From contig JAJEKV010000166.1 in assembly GCA_021234155.1 (NCBI GenBank), forward strand, positions 436,324 through 500,323: DNA of 64,000 bases. Reading direction: 5' to 3'. A model generated the notes under the pieces. That model saw nothing but the letters and a program-made list of their open reading frames with translations. It was not told the DNA's origin and did not search any database. Shown in pieces: positions 10,789 through 24,261 of this stretch. Made by a program: the position numbers and the translations under genes. Source of the DNA: Isoetes taiwanensis. Its lineage: Eukaryota > Streptophyta > Lycopodiopsida > Isoetales > Isoetaceae. Positions within the stretch are counted from its first letter, which is position 1, and the number at the start of each line of letters is the position of its first letter.

Positions 10789-13501
10789 TTAAAGGAAGTT
10801 GGATCCCCCTTTGAACCATATACAGGTGTAAAATGGCTGTGAGAGAACATGATCAGACAAGTAATAGTTTTCTGGCCATATTGCCCTGCTCCACTTCAGG
10901 TGGATAGAGGTAGCTTCCTGAACATCCAATTCAACTGCCCAATCATTTGATGGAGCAACAGAACCTTCATTGTCAGTGGTAGAGTCACATGTCCTGCAAA
11001 ATCCCTTGGTTTGTCATGAAATTGTGCTGCAGTAATCCTTTCGGCTTATACAGCGTTCCACAATGCCTGCTACAGTCATGGGAAGAAATTATTTTTTCAA
11101 ATGAGTTACGCGACCTTTGCTTTCTTCTTTCTCCTGCTGTAGAGATTGATACAGTATGCCCTGGATAACAAAGAGAAGCCAAACATTAAACCACATCTAC
11201 AATGATGATTTGTTAGCAAATCGTGGGGACTAGAAGAGATGCTATATTACCTGGTCATCATAATCTATAATGCCATTTCCATCACAATCTGCTGTGATAT
11301 CAAATCTTTTGATTTCTTCCTCTAACTCAAGCCTTCCAAGTCTTCTGTAGTCCTAGCTGCCAAAATATTCAGCTTAATATGAATTATATGGCTTGGTGGT
11401 ATTTTGCTTTACAATTGAGGAATCCTTACCAGATTATTGCTTTCGATGGAAATCTTGGTACGTGGTGCTCGTTGAGTTTCACTTAAGGTGCAATCTTGGT
11501 ATAGCACACACTTTCGTCATCTAGCTTTTAAAAGCCTGAAAGCATCTCTTTCCTTCAGCCCAACCTCATGAAGCTTTGCCAAATAGATACATATAATGTT
11601 AAAAATAATGTGAGGATGTTAAGCAACAGATCAAAGGGTTACAAAACTGATGGTAATGAATCCAAACAGGCATACAGGCGTTAAGTGTTTGGTTATTACG
11701 CATGAACAAATAAAATGTTCAGCACTTCAATCATGATGAAAACCTGGGAGGCATATCAAGATCGCGAAGCTACCTTTCTATAATTCAAAGACTGCTGCTT
11801 TCCAGCATTGCGGCTCAATGATCGTTGCTGCTTATTAGGTTTCAGCAACCATATGATCTACCCACAAATGTTCCCACGGTGGTTCGATGGCTCACCCACT
11901 GGGGGAAAAACCATATTGTGTCAGTTTCAGTTAGATATTAAGCACCTAGCAAGCACATAAGCCAGTGAGGAGGAGCATTGACAAGCCGATGTGCATCACC
12001 ATCACTGTCGCAATGATGATGAGCTGCATCATATGATGAGATAAAGCCTTGGGGCGGAGGAACTTGTATGCTTGCCCTCTTTTGCTACCATTCAATCGCT
12101 GTATTCAATCACTAAACATGTCAGCAAAATCCATAGCATGTCCTGAAAATAAATTCTAAATAATCTTACCCGCAAAGCACAATGGAATCGGTGGAAAGGT
12201 GGTCTGACTTGTATTATTCCCAAATGTTTAGAATCTTATAGACCTAAGTTTGAATAAGAGGAAATCAAATCAACAGCTATGCACAATCTCATATGAAATT
12301 TTTGTTATGGTAATACCTGGCGTAAAAGCATGCGAGACAATAGTTAGAATTATGGGAAACAACAAGTGTGTATTAACAAGTAACATCTCCTGCAAGCTCC
12401 CTGGTTGATCCTTATTATTGTTGAACCCGTGAGCCTTAAAATTGGTAACCGGTCACCACAATCGTTGAATAGAAGCTCCTGGTAATCTAGTACCGTCAAT
12501 CGCTCCTTCTTGATTGCCGTGAAAAGACCTGCATTAGAAACATGTTACATGACCTCCATGAAACAGAGTTGTAATTGACTCTCTCTCATCACCTGTTAGA
12601 ACAACCATTTAATTAATCGTTAAGGTCTTCTTCTCCAAGGACCAAGCACTTGTATTTTTCGCATTTAAAACCAAAATTTCTCATCCCCAACAGACTGTAG
12701 CCAATGACTCCTAAGCCACCTATTTTTCCTTTAGCATGACTACATGCAAACAGAGCAAACCAAAGAGCAGTACCATCTCTATCTGTGTTGTTGGTGCGTG
12801 GCAGCTTATACATATCATAGCCTGCATTTCCTAGATTTTCTTCGCAAAAGTTTACTAACTCCTCAGATCCCAGCCAAAACTCTCACAGAAAAGGAAAGCA
12901 AACTTATATTCTATTAATGTACGTAAAGTAAATGTGTCATCTTTCCAGGAACCAAATACCTACCTGTAAACATATTATTGATGAATCCTTCCATAGCATG
13001 TCTGTACTTTGATTTCGGTTTAACCAGTCATCTCTGGGCGGCTTTCGACATTCCTGTGACAGCATAGAGTCAATCCACCATGTCTTCTAAGATCACTTCT
13101 AATTTAAGCTTCCCAGGCAGAGCTAAATTAGTATAGATATGAATATATATAGTAAGTTATATTAAATGTTTCTATCCATGTATGTCGTAGAAAATAATAA
13201 CCTAATAAGCATCATAGCCACAACAAAATAGAGAATAAGCAAACCTCTCCATTGATTCTGCACCTCTTGTATATAGGCGCCAGTATGTTAAAAGTGGTAC
13301 AAAAACTGATGCATCTGTGAAGGGCGGATCTGAAATAGCTGTGTTATCCATAAAACACTGCTTGAGCACTGGGACTGGTGCCTCCTACACTGCTTTAGCG
13401 GAAGGAGGAGGACCCATTTCCAAAGGGAGTACTCGTGTTTCAGCATAAGCCTGAAGATCTAATCCAGTTGTGCCATACTGCTTCTCATCATTTGATGCCA
13501 T
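10789..13501 (-). pseudogene. Multi-exon pseudogene of an endonuclease/exonuclease/phosphatase + EF-hand protein (At1g02270-like)
   Basis: Ten exon remnants in order on the minus strand: about 13501-13245 (CISFCTTFNILAPIYKR), 13053-12964 (WLNRNQSTDMLWKDSSIICL), 12879-12774 (FWLGSEELVNF...YKLPRTNN), 12528-12317 (GLFTAIKKERLTVLDYQELL, then VNTHLLFP), 12243-12170, 12098-11983 (NGSKRGQAYKFLR, GFISSYDAAHHH), 11898-11774 (WVSHR, NHRGNIC, IWLLKPN), 11575-11430, 11356-11251 (EF-hand loop DCDGNGIIDYDD) and 11160 to about 10789 (PPEVEQG, WPENYYLSDH). Together they follow the Arabidopsis calcium-binding EEP-family protein At1g02270 nearly end to end. Most junctions keep GT/AG sites and phase, so it is a duplicated, not processed, copy. 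In-frame stops (after PPPSAKAV; in NIWE*YKSD) and at least six one-base shifts make it non-coding as read. The family is a predicted Mg-dependent phosphoesterase; substrate unknown to me. It could be a living gene only if the assembly has base errors. Confidence 0.85.
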
Positions 13502-14979
13502 GCTGTTAGAATGTCTCCGCCAGAAATCTGGCAGACCATACTTACCACAGCAAGGCCGTCGTGAGGCCTTTGTTAATAATTTATCGCCGGGACTAACTAC
13601 CCCTGTAGAAATTTTCTGTTTGTGGTGTCTTTAGGGATCCTATTGGCTTGGTAACATATAGAAAATCCTATTTGTATCCCTGTTTGCTATGGCACCCCAT
13701 GGAAGCAGGCCTGGCCTTCTGCTTCCTGGTGCAAAACGACGTATAAACTCCGTTATTCCTACCATTTGCATCATTTAGCAGCCCAATTCCTTCAACAGAT
13801 GAATTTCTTCGGCAATAGAAACTGTGTTATCAATCCAATCCAATTCTTGAAGAAACCCAAAACTTGAAGCCGGAATCTTCGCAACTCCGAAGCAATCACA
13901 AGCAATGGGACTATTCCGGCGTAAATAGAAGATGGGTTGGCGTCAGACTAGAGAAAACTTTTGTTAATTTAGGCAAAACCAATCTGCAAACGCAAGGACG
14001 AGAATTTTTGACGTAGAAGGAGAATGCCGGCAAAAGCCTGCCGCCAAAACAAACAAATTCGTGGGCTCTACTAAATAGGGAGTAGGTGCCCAGCTACGGT
14101 TTTGGACCCATTGAATGCCACGTTTAGCCCAGCGACACTTTTGGCCTGCCCACTCACGGTTTTACCTTATTCCGTCAAAGGGGCTAGAGTTTTGCCCATT
14201 TCGATTTTGGCTCCTTCCATCTATGGCTTTTGGCTTGTCTATCGGTAGATTCCTCCTGATGGTGCCTCATTGATGATTTCCTTCACAACCAAGAGCTGCC
14301 CTTTTTCCCGGCCCAGAAAATCTGGAGGTACGTGATGCTTTCATGCAATCATTTGCATTGTCTAAGAATTAAGTCTCACGGTAAAGAGGATTCCCTTATG
14401 TACTAGCTAATTGAGCTTGAATTCCTTATGTGCTTTCTAATCCTATGGATGATTGGAGGATCAACCTTGGGCATGAATCTAAAGCGTTTGCTACAAGATC
14501 CTTTAGGCTCCAGCCATTCTACATTCAAACTAGGCCTAAGGTGATTCAAATGGCGGGGATATAAGATAAAGCATCATTGAATCACCAAAGTGCAAGAGTG
14601 CGATGGCAATTCGAGGAACAGAAGAATTGACCTCATGCAGCAGAGTGTGCGATTGGCCTTAAAAAATACTCGCATTATGAGGAAGTAGATCAAAGAGGAG
14701 GCCAAGAGTGTTTCATAATCCAAGATGCGTAGTAGAAGATCAACCTCATAATATGGCGGTGAGAAGGCCGGCCTCATCATGTCACGACAACCAAGCATGC
14801 AAATAGAAGAAGCAAAGGGATCTTGGAGAGGAGGATATGCTTGAGGCAATGGATAGGAGGTGATGATGGTGATTTCTTAACCATCAAAAGATCATGACGT
14901 AAAACATTATGGCATCCCTTATAGCGGCGAGGTGCAGTGATACGGGTTTACTCAAAAAAGGTGGCAAGAATCTAAGTGC
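13502..14979. other. Upstream of the pseudogene and unassigned DNA
   Basis: About 13502-14090 lies upstream of the minus-strand pseudogene; a GTAAGT-containing word near 13533 (minus) could be the donor of a former 5'-UTR intron. A CTATTTAG motif near 14085 (minus) is TATA-like but weak. From 14100 to 14980 no gene is recognised. A 91-codon minus-strand frame at 14574-14849 shows no domain. Confidence 0.4.
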
Positions 14980-15975
14980 TTAACAAAGTGAGGAAGGATG
15001 ATTTAGTGGGTAGTCATTAAGAAAGAGTGAGTTGTGGCCTTGGGTAACTAAGATATGTTGAAGCATAGGTTGAAACAATTTGTGTGATCGAATAACTCTG
15101 TTTAAAATGGGAAGCTGGAGAAAATGGTGGAAGCTATTTAAAAGAAGGCATAACAAATACATCTCTTAGATCATGAAACCTTAGATGTTGCAGAGCAAGG
15201 CTATAGATCCCACTATGTGGGGTACTTGGTTTCAAGGTCTAGAGAGATTTATAGTAGTATCTTCAGCTTTGATCAACACACATTTGGAATCTTGGAGTGA
15301 GGCGATTATACAAAATTTTGGTAAGGTGAAGGGCATGAAAGTAATTGCAAAGGGTGTCCGATCACGATTACATGAAATGGTGATGAAGAATAGAGAGTGG
15401 GTGGCGGTTGCTTGTATGTGCCAACTAGCCGGGTGAGAGTGTACCTTCTTATTACATTTTTAAAAGGTTCTAAATTAGAAACCATGTTTGACTGTAAAGA
15501 GCGAGGTCTTGGTATGTCGATCCGACCATCGGCATGGATAGCCAGTGAGTTGTTCAAGCTTTGGATTCTTGACACTTTCAATCAAAGTACATTGGTATTT
15601 CTCCACGAAAATCCTCACTTGCTAATCTTGGTTGGACATATGGCGATCCGCATGGAGGATGATGTTATCTTGTTAGCAAGGTCTGTTGGCCTTCACCTCA
15701 TGATCTTGCCTCACACACATCCTGCAGGGTACGTATTAGGTCGCTAGCTGTTTGTCCTTTCAAAAAAGTATTTTAGGCGATGAAAAGAGCTAAATGGATG
15801 GCCTCTAAGCCTAAGGTGAAGCCCACAAAAGCTGGCTTAGGCAAGTTGATATGTGACTCCATGAGGAGGCATACACACTCACGAAATATTCTTCTTTGGT
15901 TTCAAGGCAATTTGGTTTATGGCCTTTTAATGATCTTTGTAATTGATAGAATTGGTATTTACCGGCAGTAGATCC
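14980..15975 (+). mobile_element. Pogo-type (Tc1/mariner superfamily) transposase relic, DDE_1 domain
   Basis: Frames on the plus strand give consecutive pieces of a CENP-B/pogo-like transposase: WWKLFKRRH (about 15130), KAIDPTMWGTWFQGLERFIV (from 15196), VKGMKVIAKGVRS and MKNREWVAVAC (about 15330-15420), FLKGSKLET (about 15460), SAWIASELFKLW, NPHLLILVGHM and LLARSVGLHLMILP (15530-15720), then KWMASKPKVKPTKAGLGKLI (about 15790-15850). The order matches the plant DDE_1 family. The element is dead: several frame changes, and the catalytic motif LILDGH reads LILVGH, while the motifs for the first and third acidic residues are not recognisable. No terminal inverted repeats were found, so the element ends are unknown. 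Confidence 0.8.
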
Positions 15976-18900
15976 AGCTGCCCTACACCTTCAGAAGAGT
16001 TGGTTGAAGAGCATGCCGCGTGAGGAGTGCATGTTGAGGTAGGAGATGAAGGAAGAAGCATTTGGACCATGATCAAGCTTATATGAATGATAGGCATGCT
16101 CAAACACGCAAGGTATACATTCATGTTATTAGATTCCTTGTGGTGGGTTTTATGAGTTACATGCACATCCTCATCATCTTAAGCACATGCTCATGCACAT
16201 CCTTTAAGAAGGTATAGAATTTATTATGAGGAGCACATGAGCAGGTCCTTCCAAGGCAGCCCACATCAATGTAATTGGAGCAAGTCGCTGAGGAGCAGCC
16301 CCTTTTAATGTGAGTGGAGGAAGTCCTTCGTGCTTGCCACTATCAATGTAGCTGGAGCAAACTCACAACAACAAAGTTCTATTGCTAGGAGATGCGCCCT
16401 TCAGTTGAAATAAAGTTGGCTATGTTACATGGTCAGTCATTAGAGCATTGAAGAGGAAAAAGAGGAAGAGGAGGCGGGGATGAAGGAAATAAGCAACAAA
16501 AAGCTGGAAGAGGAAAGAAAGAGAGATGGAAAGGAAGGAAGAAGTTGAAGAAGTTCCAGGATGAGGAAAAGCAACGAGGAAAGAAAGAAAGAGATGAAGA
16601 GAGATTGGAGGAGCAAGAGGGAGGCTAGTGGAAGAAGATTAGGGCTCTAGCATGGCAATAGAGGCCACAATGCCACACAAACACAAAGTGCGCATCAGCC
16701 TCCTTTACATCAATACCCAAGCTAAATATAATAGGCAAAGAATGGGAAGCTCTTGAATATCAGGTTGCAGCAGTAAGGTTCACGATACTCACTCTAAGTG
16801 GCTCATGTTGAGCGAGGTTTGCCCTCATACTTGCATCAGCCACCGGTATCCAATTTAATATAGCGAGATCAGAAGATGAAATGGACACTAGCCAGAAGCA
16901 TTTCTTGATAGCGAATTACGATTCTATGCTGGAAGCCCACTAGTTGGTTGCTCATTGGAAGATACACATATTTGCAGCCAAGACATTCATGATCAACAAT
17001 TAATTAATGTCTCAATTGGTGAGGCGAATTTACGCCAATGAACTAACCATGCACAACTAGAGCCTATGCATGAAGGCCTCAAGCTTAGTTGTTTGCGAAT
17101 CAATACTCAGGAAGTGGAAATTAAATGCCAAAAGTGTGCAAAGCTAGATGGATTAAGGAGAATGGCGGTAGGTGTTAGTAGAGGCTTTGGATAGAGCAAA
17201 GGAAATGGATGAAGGATGGGAGGCAAAGCAAGCATGGCGCGGTTGCCTCTTAAATCTAACTACAATCGCGATGCTATGGCAACCACCAGGCTCGGCCAAT
17301 TTTGTGCACATATATGAGTATGAATCGCGATAATTAGCGTAAAGGTAGTATAAAATGATCAAATTTTTACGAAACATTCGAGATATTCAGAATTGATCAA
17401 ATTTTGTATCTTAATGTTCTTCAATGGTTATATATCAAGCTCTTAGGTGGAATCATGTATGTCCTTCTATTAGACGAAATTGTGTTCTTCAATGGGCAAG
17501 CTGTATGTCCTTGGTGAGCCAGCCGTGTTATTGGAAGGGAAGCTAGAAATAGTAATGGTACTAGCCATATTCATATGGTACCAACACCCACCTCTACAAA
17601 AGCCATGCTAGAGTGCAAAGAAAAGAATCTACAAGGCTAAATTTTACATTTTTAGAAAGCTTAGCTCATGATGCATCTGTTGGTATCAAAATTGTAATCT
17701 GGTTGTATCGAGGATCTTAGCCATAGTGGCCGGTTTCCCTATGGCTTGTCTTGGCCGGTGGGCACGCCACCCTGGTGCTCCCAAATTGCCAGATTATTTG
17801 CACTTATGGTTTTGTGGCTTTGTGTGCTCCTCTTGATTTTTGACAGAAGTGGTAGCCTAATATCCATCATCACCCACATCACCCATTCTAATTCCTAATA
17901 TTTTCTGGTGGATTCTGTGTGCCTTATGTTCATGAACTCCCCAGATTCCAAATTCATGTCGCTGGTGTGGGGTTGTCATGGACCCTTCAATGGAAACATG
18001 TTGCATGTTTCATGTATGTTAAACCACATCGGAGACATTGCTTGTGGTTAGTGGCGAGTCGTTTGGGTTAATAGTGGGTCTTCTTTCAGCCTCTCTTGTA
18101 CATTTATGGACCGGGGTTGAAATTGGGGGGTTCGATACAGAAAAATCTAGTCATTCTAAGAAATTTCGATAACCAAAAACATTCGTTTTTCAAGGCCATT
18201 TTAAATTAGAAGTTTCTAAGGATTTCGAGGGGAACTACACTATAATTTTGTGTGTGTTCCGTCACGAGAATTTCTAAAGAATTCCAGGGAACTACTATAT
18301 AATTTTAATGTTTAGGTGTATAAATAGCGAGGCATTTTAATAGTTAAAACAAATTCTAATTTAGGACCCTAATGGATTGCCATATGTTCCACATAAACTT
18401 ATGGGATGCTGCCATAAATGACTATGGTGTGGCCGTAAAAGTCTTATCTATCTTTTGTTTCTACGTTTTATTACTGCCAAAAAAAAATTCTCTCCTCTCC
18501 ACTTCTTGAGCAACTCTTCGGATTAATTGGGGAAAGGAAAAAGTACCATGTATTACTATTTACGATTGGACCAACCCGCGTGTCGATTACTTCCTAACGG
18601 AAATTTTGGTGGTATGACACTCATGGTGTCGTTGCCCATGGAAGCTTAGCACGGAACTTTCTCGGTGAAGCAGATAAAAATTTATCTAAAGTGAATTAAA
18701 ATTCACAAGTTACGCTCATTTTGGATTTTTTCATAACAAATTTTTCAGCGGTAACTTGAAGATTCCAACTCGATTTAGATGATTCCCTCACTCTCGTCCT
18801 TGAAAGTTTCATGAGAGAATGCTTCTTCATTTGATTGCTCAAAGAAATGCGTGTGCCATTTCATCTAAATACCATGTTCACGAGGGTATTTTTTGGAATA

Positions 18901-19083
18901 TTTACAAACTTGAAGGTATATTTGATTTTTCCCTATACCATTTTGATTACATCCATGTTGGATTGGTGAACAAAGCGATATGGAGTGTTTGGTATGTATC
19001 TAAAGAAGTAAAGTGATGAAGAAATTTTCTTCACAATCACTTTAATTTATGGAATCTAGGAGATGAAATTGTGTTTCCTTTTC
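15976..19083. other. Unassigned non-coding DNA
   Basis: No gene recognised. A purine-rich tract (GGAAGAGGAGGAAAGAAAG-like) spans about 16440-16640 and is low complexity. Other short open frames (for example 17153-17377 minus, 18819-19016 plus) show no domain and no codon-like character. Confidence 0.5.
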
Positions 19084-19800
19084 TTTTTTTTTTTTTTGAA
19101 GGGCCAGCCAAAAAAGTTTATTAATCGGAAATAAAAGTACAAAGTTTACATGTCATCTAAGCGTATAAGCATAAAAAAAGATGCCAGGAGCCTGAGCACG
19201 GAGCCGCGATAAACTTACTCGAGGAATAGGAGACTAACAATAAGAATCAATTTGAAGATCAGATCAAATACATTCCATCATTTTAGAGCTCGGGGAGAGC
19301 ACGCTCATAAGCCGTCGATTACCTTTTTACGGGCCACCATATTAACACTACGTCACTTGAGATGAATAAATGCCATGAAAATGTGGCATTGCAAGCGCTC
19401 CCATATGTCGACCCTGAAGCCAACTAGGGCAAGATGGAATGCCCTTTGTTTAGCTAAGAGGCCATGCATTGGGATAGGAAACCAAGAAGATGCATGAAGC
19501 GTGTGCAGCTGTTAAATAAACCAGCCAGGACCCGCGGTACTGAACCTTACCGGACAATAGAAAAGACAATGTAAAGAGTCTCAATGTGCAGAAAGGTAGA
19601 TGAAATTGTACATATAAGATTGAGTTTGAATAGAAGCTATCTAGAAGTTTAGTCTTTTTAGATGGGGTCTCATATCTCCAGCAATTCTGAAGTAAGAGAT
19701 GCCACTAACTTTGTAGGTGAAATATGAATACACTTTAGATACGGTCTTGTGAAGTAAATGTGGCTCTGGGGATCCTTCATATAGCTATAAATGCGCCAGG
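19084..19800 (-). mobile_element. 5'-truncated LINE 3' end (L1 type, zf-RVT region)
   Basis: A T-run at 19084-19097, which is the poly(A) tail on the minus strand, is followed inward by sequence whose minus-strand translation recalls the C-terminal end of plant L1 ORF2 (pieces like WPLS-TKGIPSCPSWLQGRH and ALAMPHFHGIYSS, the region after the zinc-binding zf-RVT domain). Broken and truncated; the upstream limit near 19800 is approximate. Confidence 0.5.
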
Positions 19801-22800
19801 AGGTTGGATCCGTGGGATAGTTACTATTGGAGTTTTATTTATATGATATTTTCTTTGTATCAACTGAATTTATTTGATGGCTAAATTAAACATTTACGAT
19901 GTTCCTTTATCAATGAATCCTACATCCATTTTGCATTTCGACTTTAAGTCCATCTAGATGTGCTACTTACCATTTTTAGATTCGATAGCATCTCTATATC
20001 ACATTCATCAAATAATACTCATTTGGATTACATAAAGGCATCGAGTTGTGGCGATTATCATTATTACCACGAAAATATTGGAGCGAATTAGAAAATTTGC
20101 ATGTTGTTAATGTAGTTAATTTGATGGCCAGTTTGACGCGAGATATCTTACTTCAGCCAGTTATCAAGATTTATTATCACGATATAATCCATATTTCATG
20201 CATTCTTTATATGGATAGATCTAGCAACCATTAGGGACAACGCGGAACACTATTAGTATTAAGCGGGGAGTGAATCATCTAAAAGGAAGCAAAGAAATAT
20301 TCCTCAAGATTCTTTTTTCGAACAAAAGAACAAAGGGACATAAAACCATGTTTGCTGACCCCCAAAATAGCCCTTTTTGTCTTGAAGAGAGAATTGGTAT
20401 AGTGACGCACCAACCAATTAGAATTTTTCCCAAGTATGCTTTTTGAGAGGAACTCACGATTACAGAAGAGCATTATCGTTAGCAAATCCATCTATGCCAT
20501 ATAAATCTATAAGTTTGGATCGGTGTGTCCAATCCCTTCATAGAGCCAATAACAATGGTGAGAGTTTTTATTCGATTTAGGTTTTATCATTTGTCTTGCT
20601 TGATCCTCTACAGAATTTGCACTTGTACATTCTTGATCACGATTATCATCTTCCTGCGGCATCTGCTTGAAATTCTGACAGACATTATATATCTGCGGCG
20701 TCGCGTGGCTCTAGTCGCTGATCCTTCTCTTCATTACATGAAAGTTGAACATGTCATTATTGGATGTGAAAAATCATATATCAACAAGGTAATTGATGGT
20801 GTCACGAAGAATTGATCTTGTTTATCATTTTTGGGGCAAAGAGTCATGCGGGCGAATAATTATTGTTTTGGCTTTTGAACAAAGTATGGCGGTAGCGGTA
20901 TGGTACCGTTTTGGAGGGCAGAAGTGCGTGGAACAGAGCGGTCACCGTTGGGACTCTCAGCCGGTTGCTGGACGGGACTTGCTGCGGACGGATGGGGCGG
21001 GACGGAACAACTGGCGGACTGGACGAAGGCGGGACGGGACGACGGACGGGCTGGATATCGATGTGGAACGGAACGGAACGGAACGAAAGGACGGGATGGC
21101 GGAACCGGTCGTGAACATTCGAGGATCGTGTTCTTGTGAGTCCATGCGATGGAAGTAAAGAGCTTCCGTCAGCTGTATACTGATTTGATATTTCTACATA
21201 TCAAGATTTAGGATTCTATGTGTTGTCCAAATGCTCACAAGGTTACATGCTCTTAAACTTTTACATTCTGAGAGTCATATCATCACGGTTTGAGTGAATG
21301 CTGTCTGAAGATGAATCTTTTTACCAAATGGAATGCAGGGGTTCAAAATCCTGAGCAATTGAGCGTGGATATACGTTGTATGGTTGTTTTTCCTAAATGT
21401 AGCGGCGATCCATCAACATTTTTAATACCTTCAATCTGAAACTTGCATCAATCTTCTAGTATGTCTTATCCAAAATATCAGGTCTACTTTTAAAGTAATA
21501 GTGGATTTCTTTGTATAAACTGAGTACAAATTAGAGAAGAAAAATTTCAAGAGAAATTATGGCCGAGTGATGGAAAAACTTACAATGATTCATCCATTTA
21601 TGTCATTTTAAATGCTTGAAATGCTTCCCAGTTGTATTTGTATTTTGTCTGGGTTGGCTGACAAACCTAATCTGTCAGAGTTTTTTTTCCCCAAATGAGA
21701 TGCAGGTTGTGCTAAAATAGGCTCTTTTTGTCTTGCAAAAATAGCAAAATGTCAATGCCGAGAGATCATCATTTGTGTGTATAAAGCTTGGACTGGTCGA
21801 GGAAAGTTTGTAGGAAATTGGTAAAACGTGTTGGGCAAAGATAGGATCTTGCATCAAGAAAACTTCGAATAAGTTAGTAGTTGGGCCCTCTGTCTTTGGG
21901 AAGAAGATTTGTCTTGGTAGTTGGGCCTCACGATGCAGAGATGCATGGTATAGAAGATCTGTCTTTGGCGAGAGAACAGAACATGGCAAAAGGCCATTTC
22001 GCATTTGTATTAGTCGATTTTGGGGCCTGCTTTGTATTAGTGATTTTTGGGGCCCAAATGTGTTGATGATGCTACCAAAATATGGCGATAAGTTGATCTT
22101 GCGAGGTGTGGATCCAGTAAGCGAAGGAAACCATCCCTTTAGCGGAGGGGTTGAAGAAAATAGTTGGATAGGCTGAATGTGTGCATTTAACTGCTGGGCC
22201 TATGCCCCTCAAGATGGCTTCAAGGTGTTGCAAGGGGCTTTCTTACCTACTAATGGTCGGTACAGGTGGAAAAGTTAGAAGCAATAGGCGGATGTGATCA
22301 GCTCCTTACGAGGTAAAGCACACGGATGAATGTTTGTAGGCCAGCCAATACGTACTTTCGGTCGATCTGAGAAAAGCGGTAAATTAGGAAGAGTGGGTGC
22401 TCGGCTCTCTTTAAAGTTGAACATGGACTCTTCTAGCGACAGCAGGACCTATATGATTCAAATATTCTTGGCGTTTTGTTGATGCGAGGTACAATGGAAG
22501 ATGTTGATTCTTTTGCTCACGGGTGGTTCTCTTCACCCAAAATATGGTGGTCACCTCGATATTTTTACTGCCTTATTTGATGGAAGCAAAAAAGGGGTTC
22601 ACAAGCTCGATCTTTGTGGCTTTGCTCTTGAGGAAAAAGCCCTATGTATCAATGAAAGGGCAAGAATAGCCACGATGTCGGTTTTGAAATCTGAGGCAAA
22701 TGTGGCGTGGCGAAGCAGAGCTTTATTTCCGCGAGCATGAAGAACAAAGTATGGATATGAACCAAATAAGAACGCTATATCATGCAGAACCAACGTTGCC

Positions 22801-24261
22801 TTTTTGAGACGGTAGCCGGATATGATAGATAATATGAGAAGAATGTGTGTCGATGAAGAACCCGATTTATTGTTAATGAATAAGAACTTTATCTTTGCCA
22901 AAACCAATTTTGACCCTTTTTTGGGCTCTTGGGCAAATACTCGGACATATGAATATGAGAAAGTGTCAATATAGAACCAAATAAGATTTTACGGACTTTG
23001 GAGATACTTGAAACAAAAACAAAGAGTAGGATCATGAGCGAAGAGACCGGCATGAGGCACTAGTGTTGATTTTGGGGTTCTTGGCATGCATACGTGACAA
23101 TCCATGGCTGTCGGATGCCACAAATGCTCGAGAATCAAACAAAGAGTATAAACCATAAATTTAGAGTTCACCGCGGTTAAAACTCATTGCAATAGCACTT
23201 TCGACACAATGGAACTCAAATGCAGCCATTTTTCTCATCATGGAGTTTTTCAATTTCATGTTCAATGCTTATCGAAGGCGCCTAATGTGTTGAGCTCTAC
23301 ATACATGCGTGATTGGATGCTCGTTAGCATGTTCTTTTCTGTTGCTCAAATGAGTTCTCACAATCGGTTGCTCATCCCTCAAGTATATTACGTTGCATTA
23401 GAAAGAGAAATACTAATAAAACTATGGAAGTAATCTTGTTGGAGCGCGTTGCCATATCACATCATAGCGGTGAAATTGTTTACATGGTTGTGGTTTTAGT
23501 TTTCGCCATAGAAGTGCCGCGACAAATGGTTATGAATTGTGTTGATGTTGCCATCTCTTTGTTTCCCTAAGGGCCCGAAGACCAAAATTCCACGATACAA
23601 CAACTAAAACATAACTACCATTAGTAATTAGCAAACCATTGCATCCTAATATTTTTAGAAATTACGATCACGACCCCCTTTGGACGAACGATCACTAATT
23701 TGTCGGCTACCGTAGCCTAACAAGCATAGAACATTCCCATCGATCCGAGACATCGGATCGCCATTCTAGAATGGGACGAGCATGCATGTTTTGCATGCAT
23801 GCGGGCGGCGCATGCCCATTCTGGTTGGGAGTTCGCTATTTTAGGCGCGATTCTGCATCAACATCTCATCGGCGCTTCCTCTTCTCTCTCAGCAGTACCT
23901 TATTCTCTTTGATTTGTTTCCCAGGCAGGGGAGGGGCTTCTCCATGCTTGGTTTGACCAATTTGGCGTTTCTTTCTTGTTGTCCTTTTCCGGCCTTTCGC
24001 CTTCGTCCTGTGACCTTCGTCCTCGATCCTAGTTTGTAAGGAAGTCCTTTGGTATTCGGGCGGTCATGCGAGTCCCATTCTAGAATTAGGAGGTTTCGTA
24101 TAGAAGGAAAGGTAGCTCATATTATTTGAGTAGTCATCTTATTCGAACATTAAGAAAGCATCTTTAGTAAATGCAATTAAAAATTTATTATGGGGCAGTA
24201 CCTTTTGTGCAAAATATATAAATGACTTACATATGCCTATGATAGAGCACACCAATGGGAA
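19801..24261. other. Unassigned non-coding DNA
   Basis: About 4.4 kb with no recognisable gene. A G-rich low-complexity block of GGGACGG / GGAACGGAAC words occupies about 20930-21105 and opens long frames on both strands by composition only. Words like TTTTGGGGCCC recur near 21890-22070. A palindrome cluster at 23741-23830 is listed apart. Confidence 0.5.
23741..23830. other. Cluster of short palindromes including two CATGCATG boxes
   Basis: Within 90 bp lie CGATCCGA-GACA-TCGGATCG, the 14-bp palindrome CCATTCTAGAATGG, and two CATGCATG words four bases apart, followed by GCGCATGC. CATGCATG is the RY element bound by plant B3 factors, but no gene starts close by, so a regulatory role is not claimed; it may be the tip of an unknown foldback element. 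Confidence 0.4.

Noticed and set aside
20793-21158. A 121-codon Gly/Arg/Asp-rich plus-strand frame
   Set aside because: It is produced by a GGGACGG/GGAACGG low-complexity tract that is open in all three plus frames.
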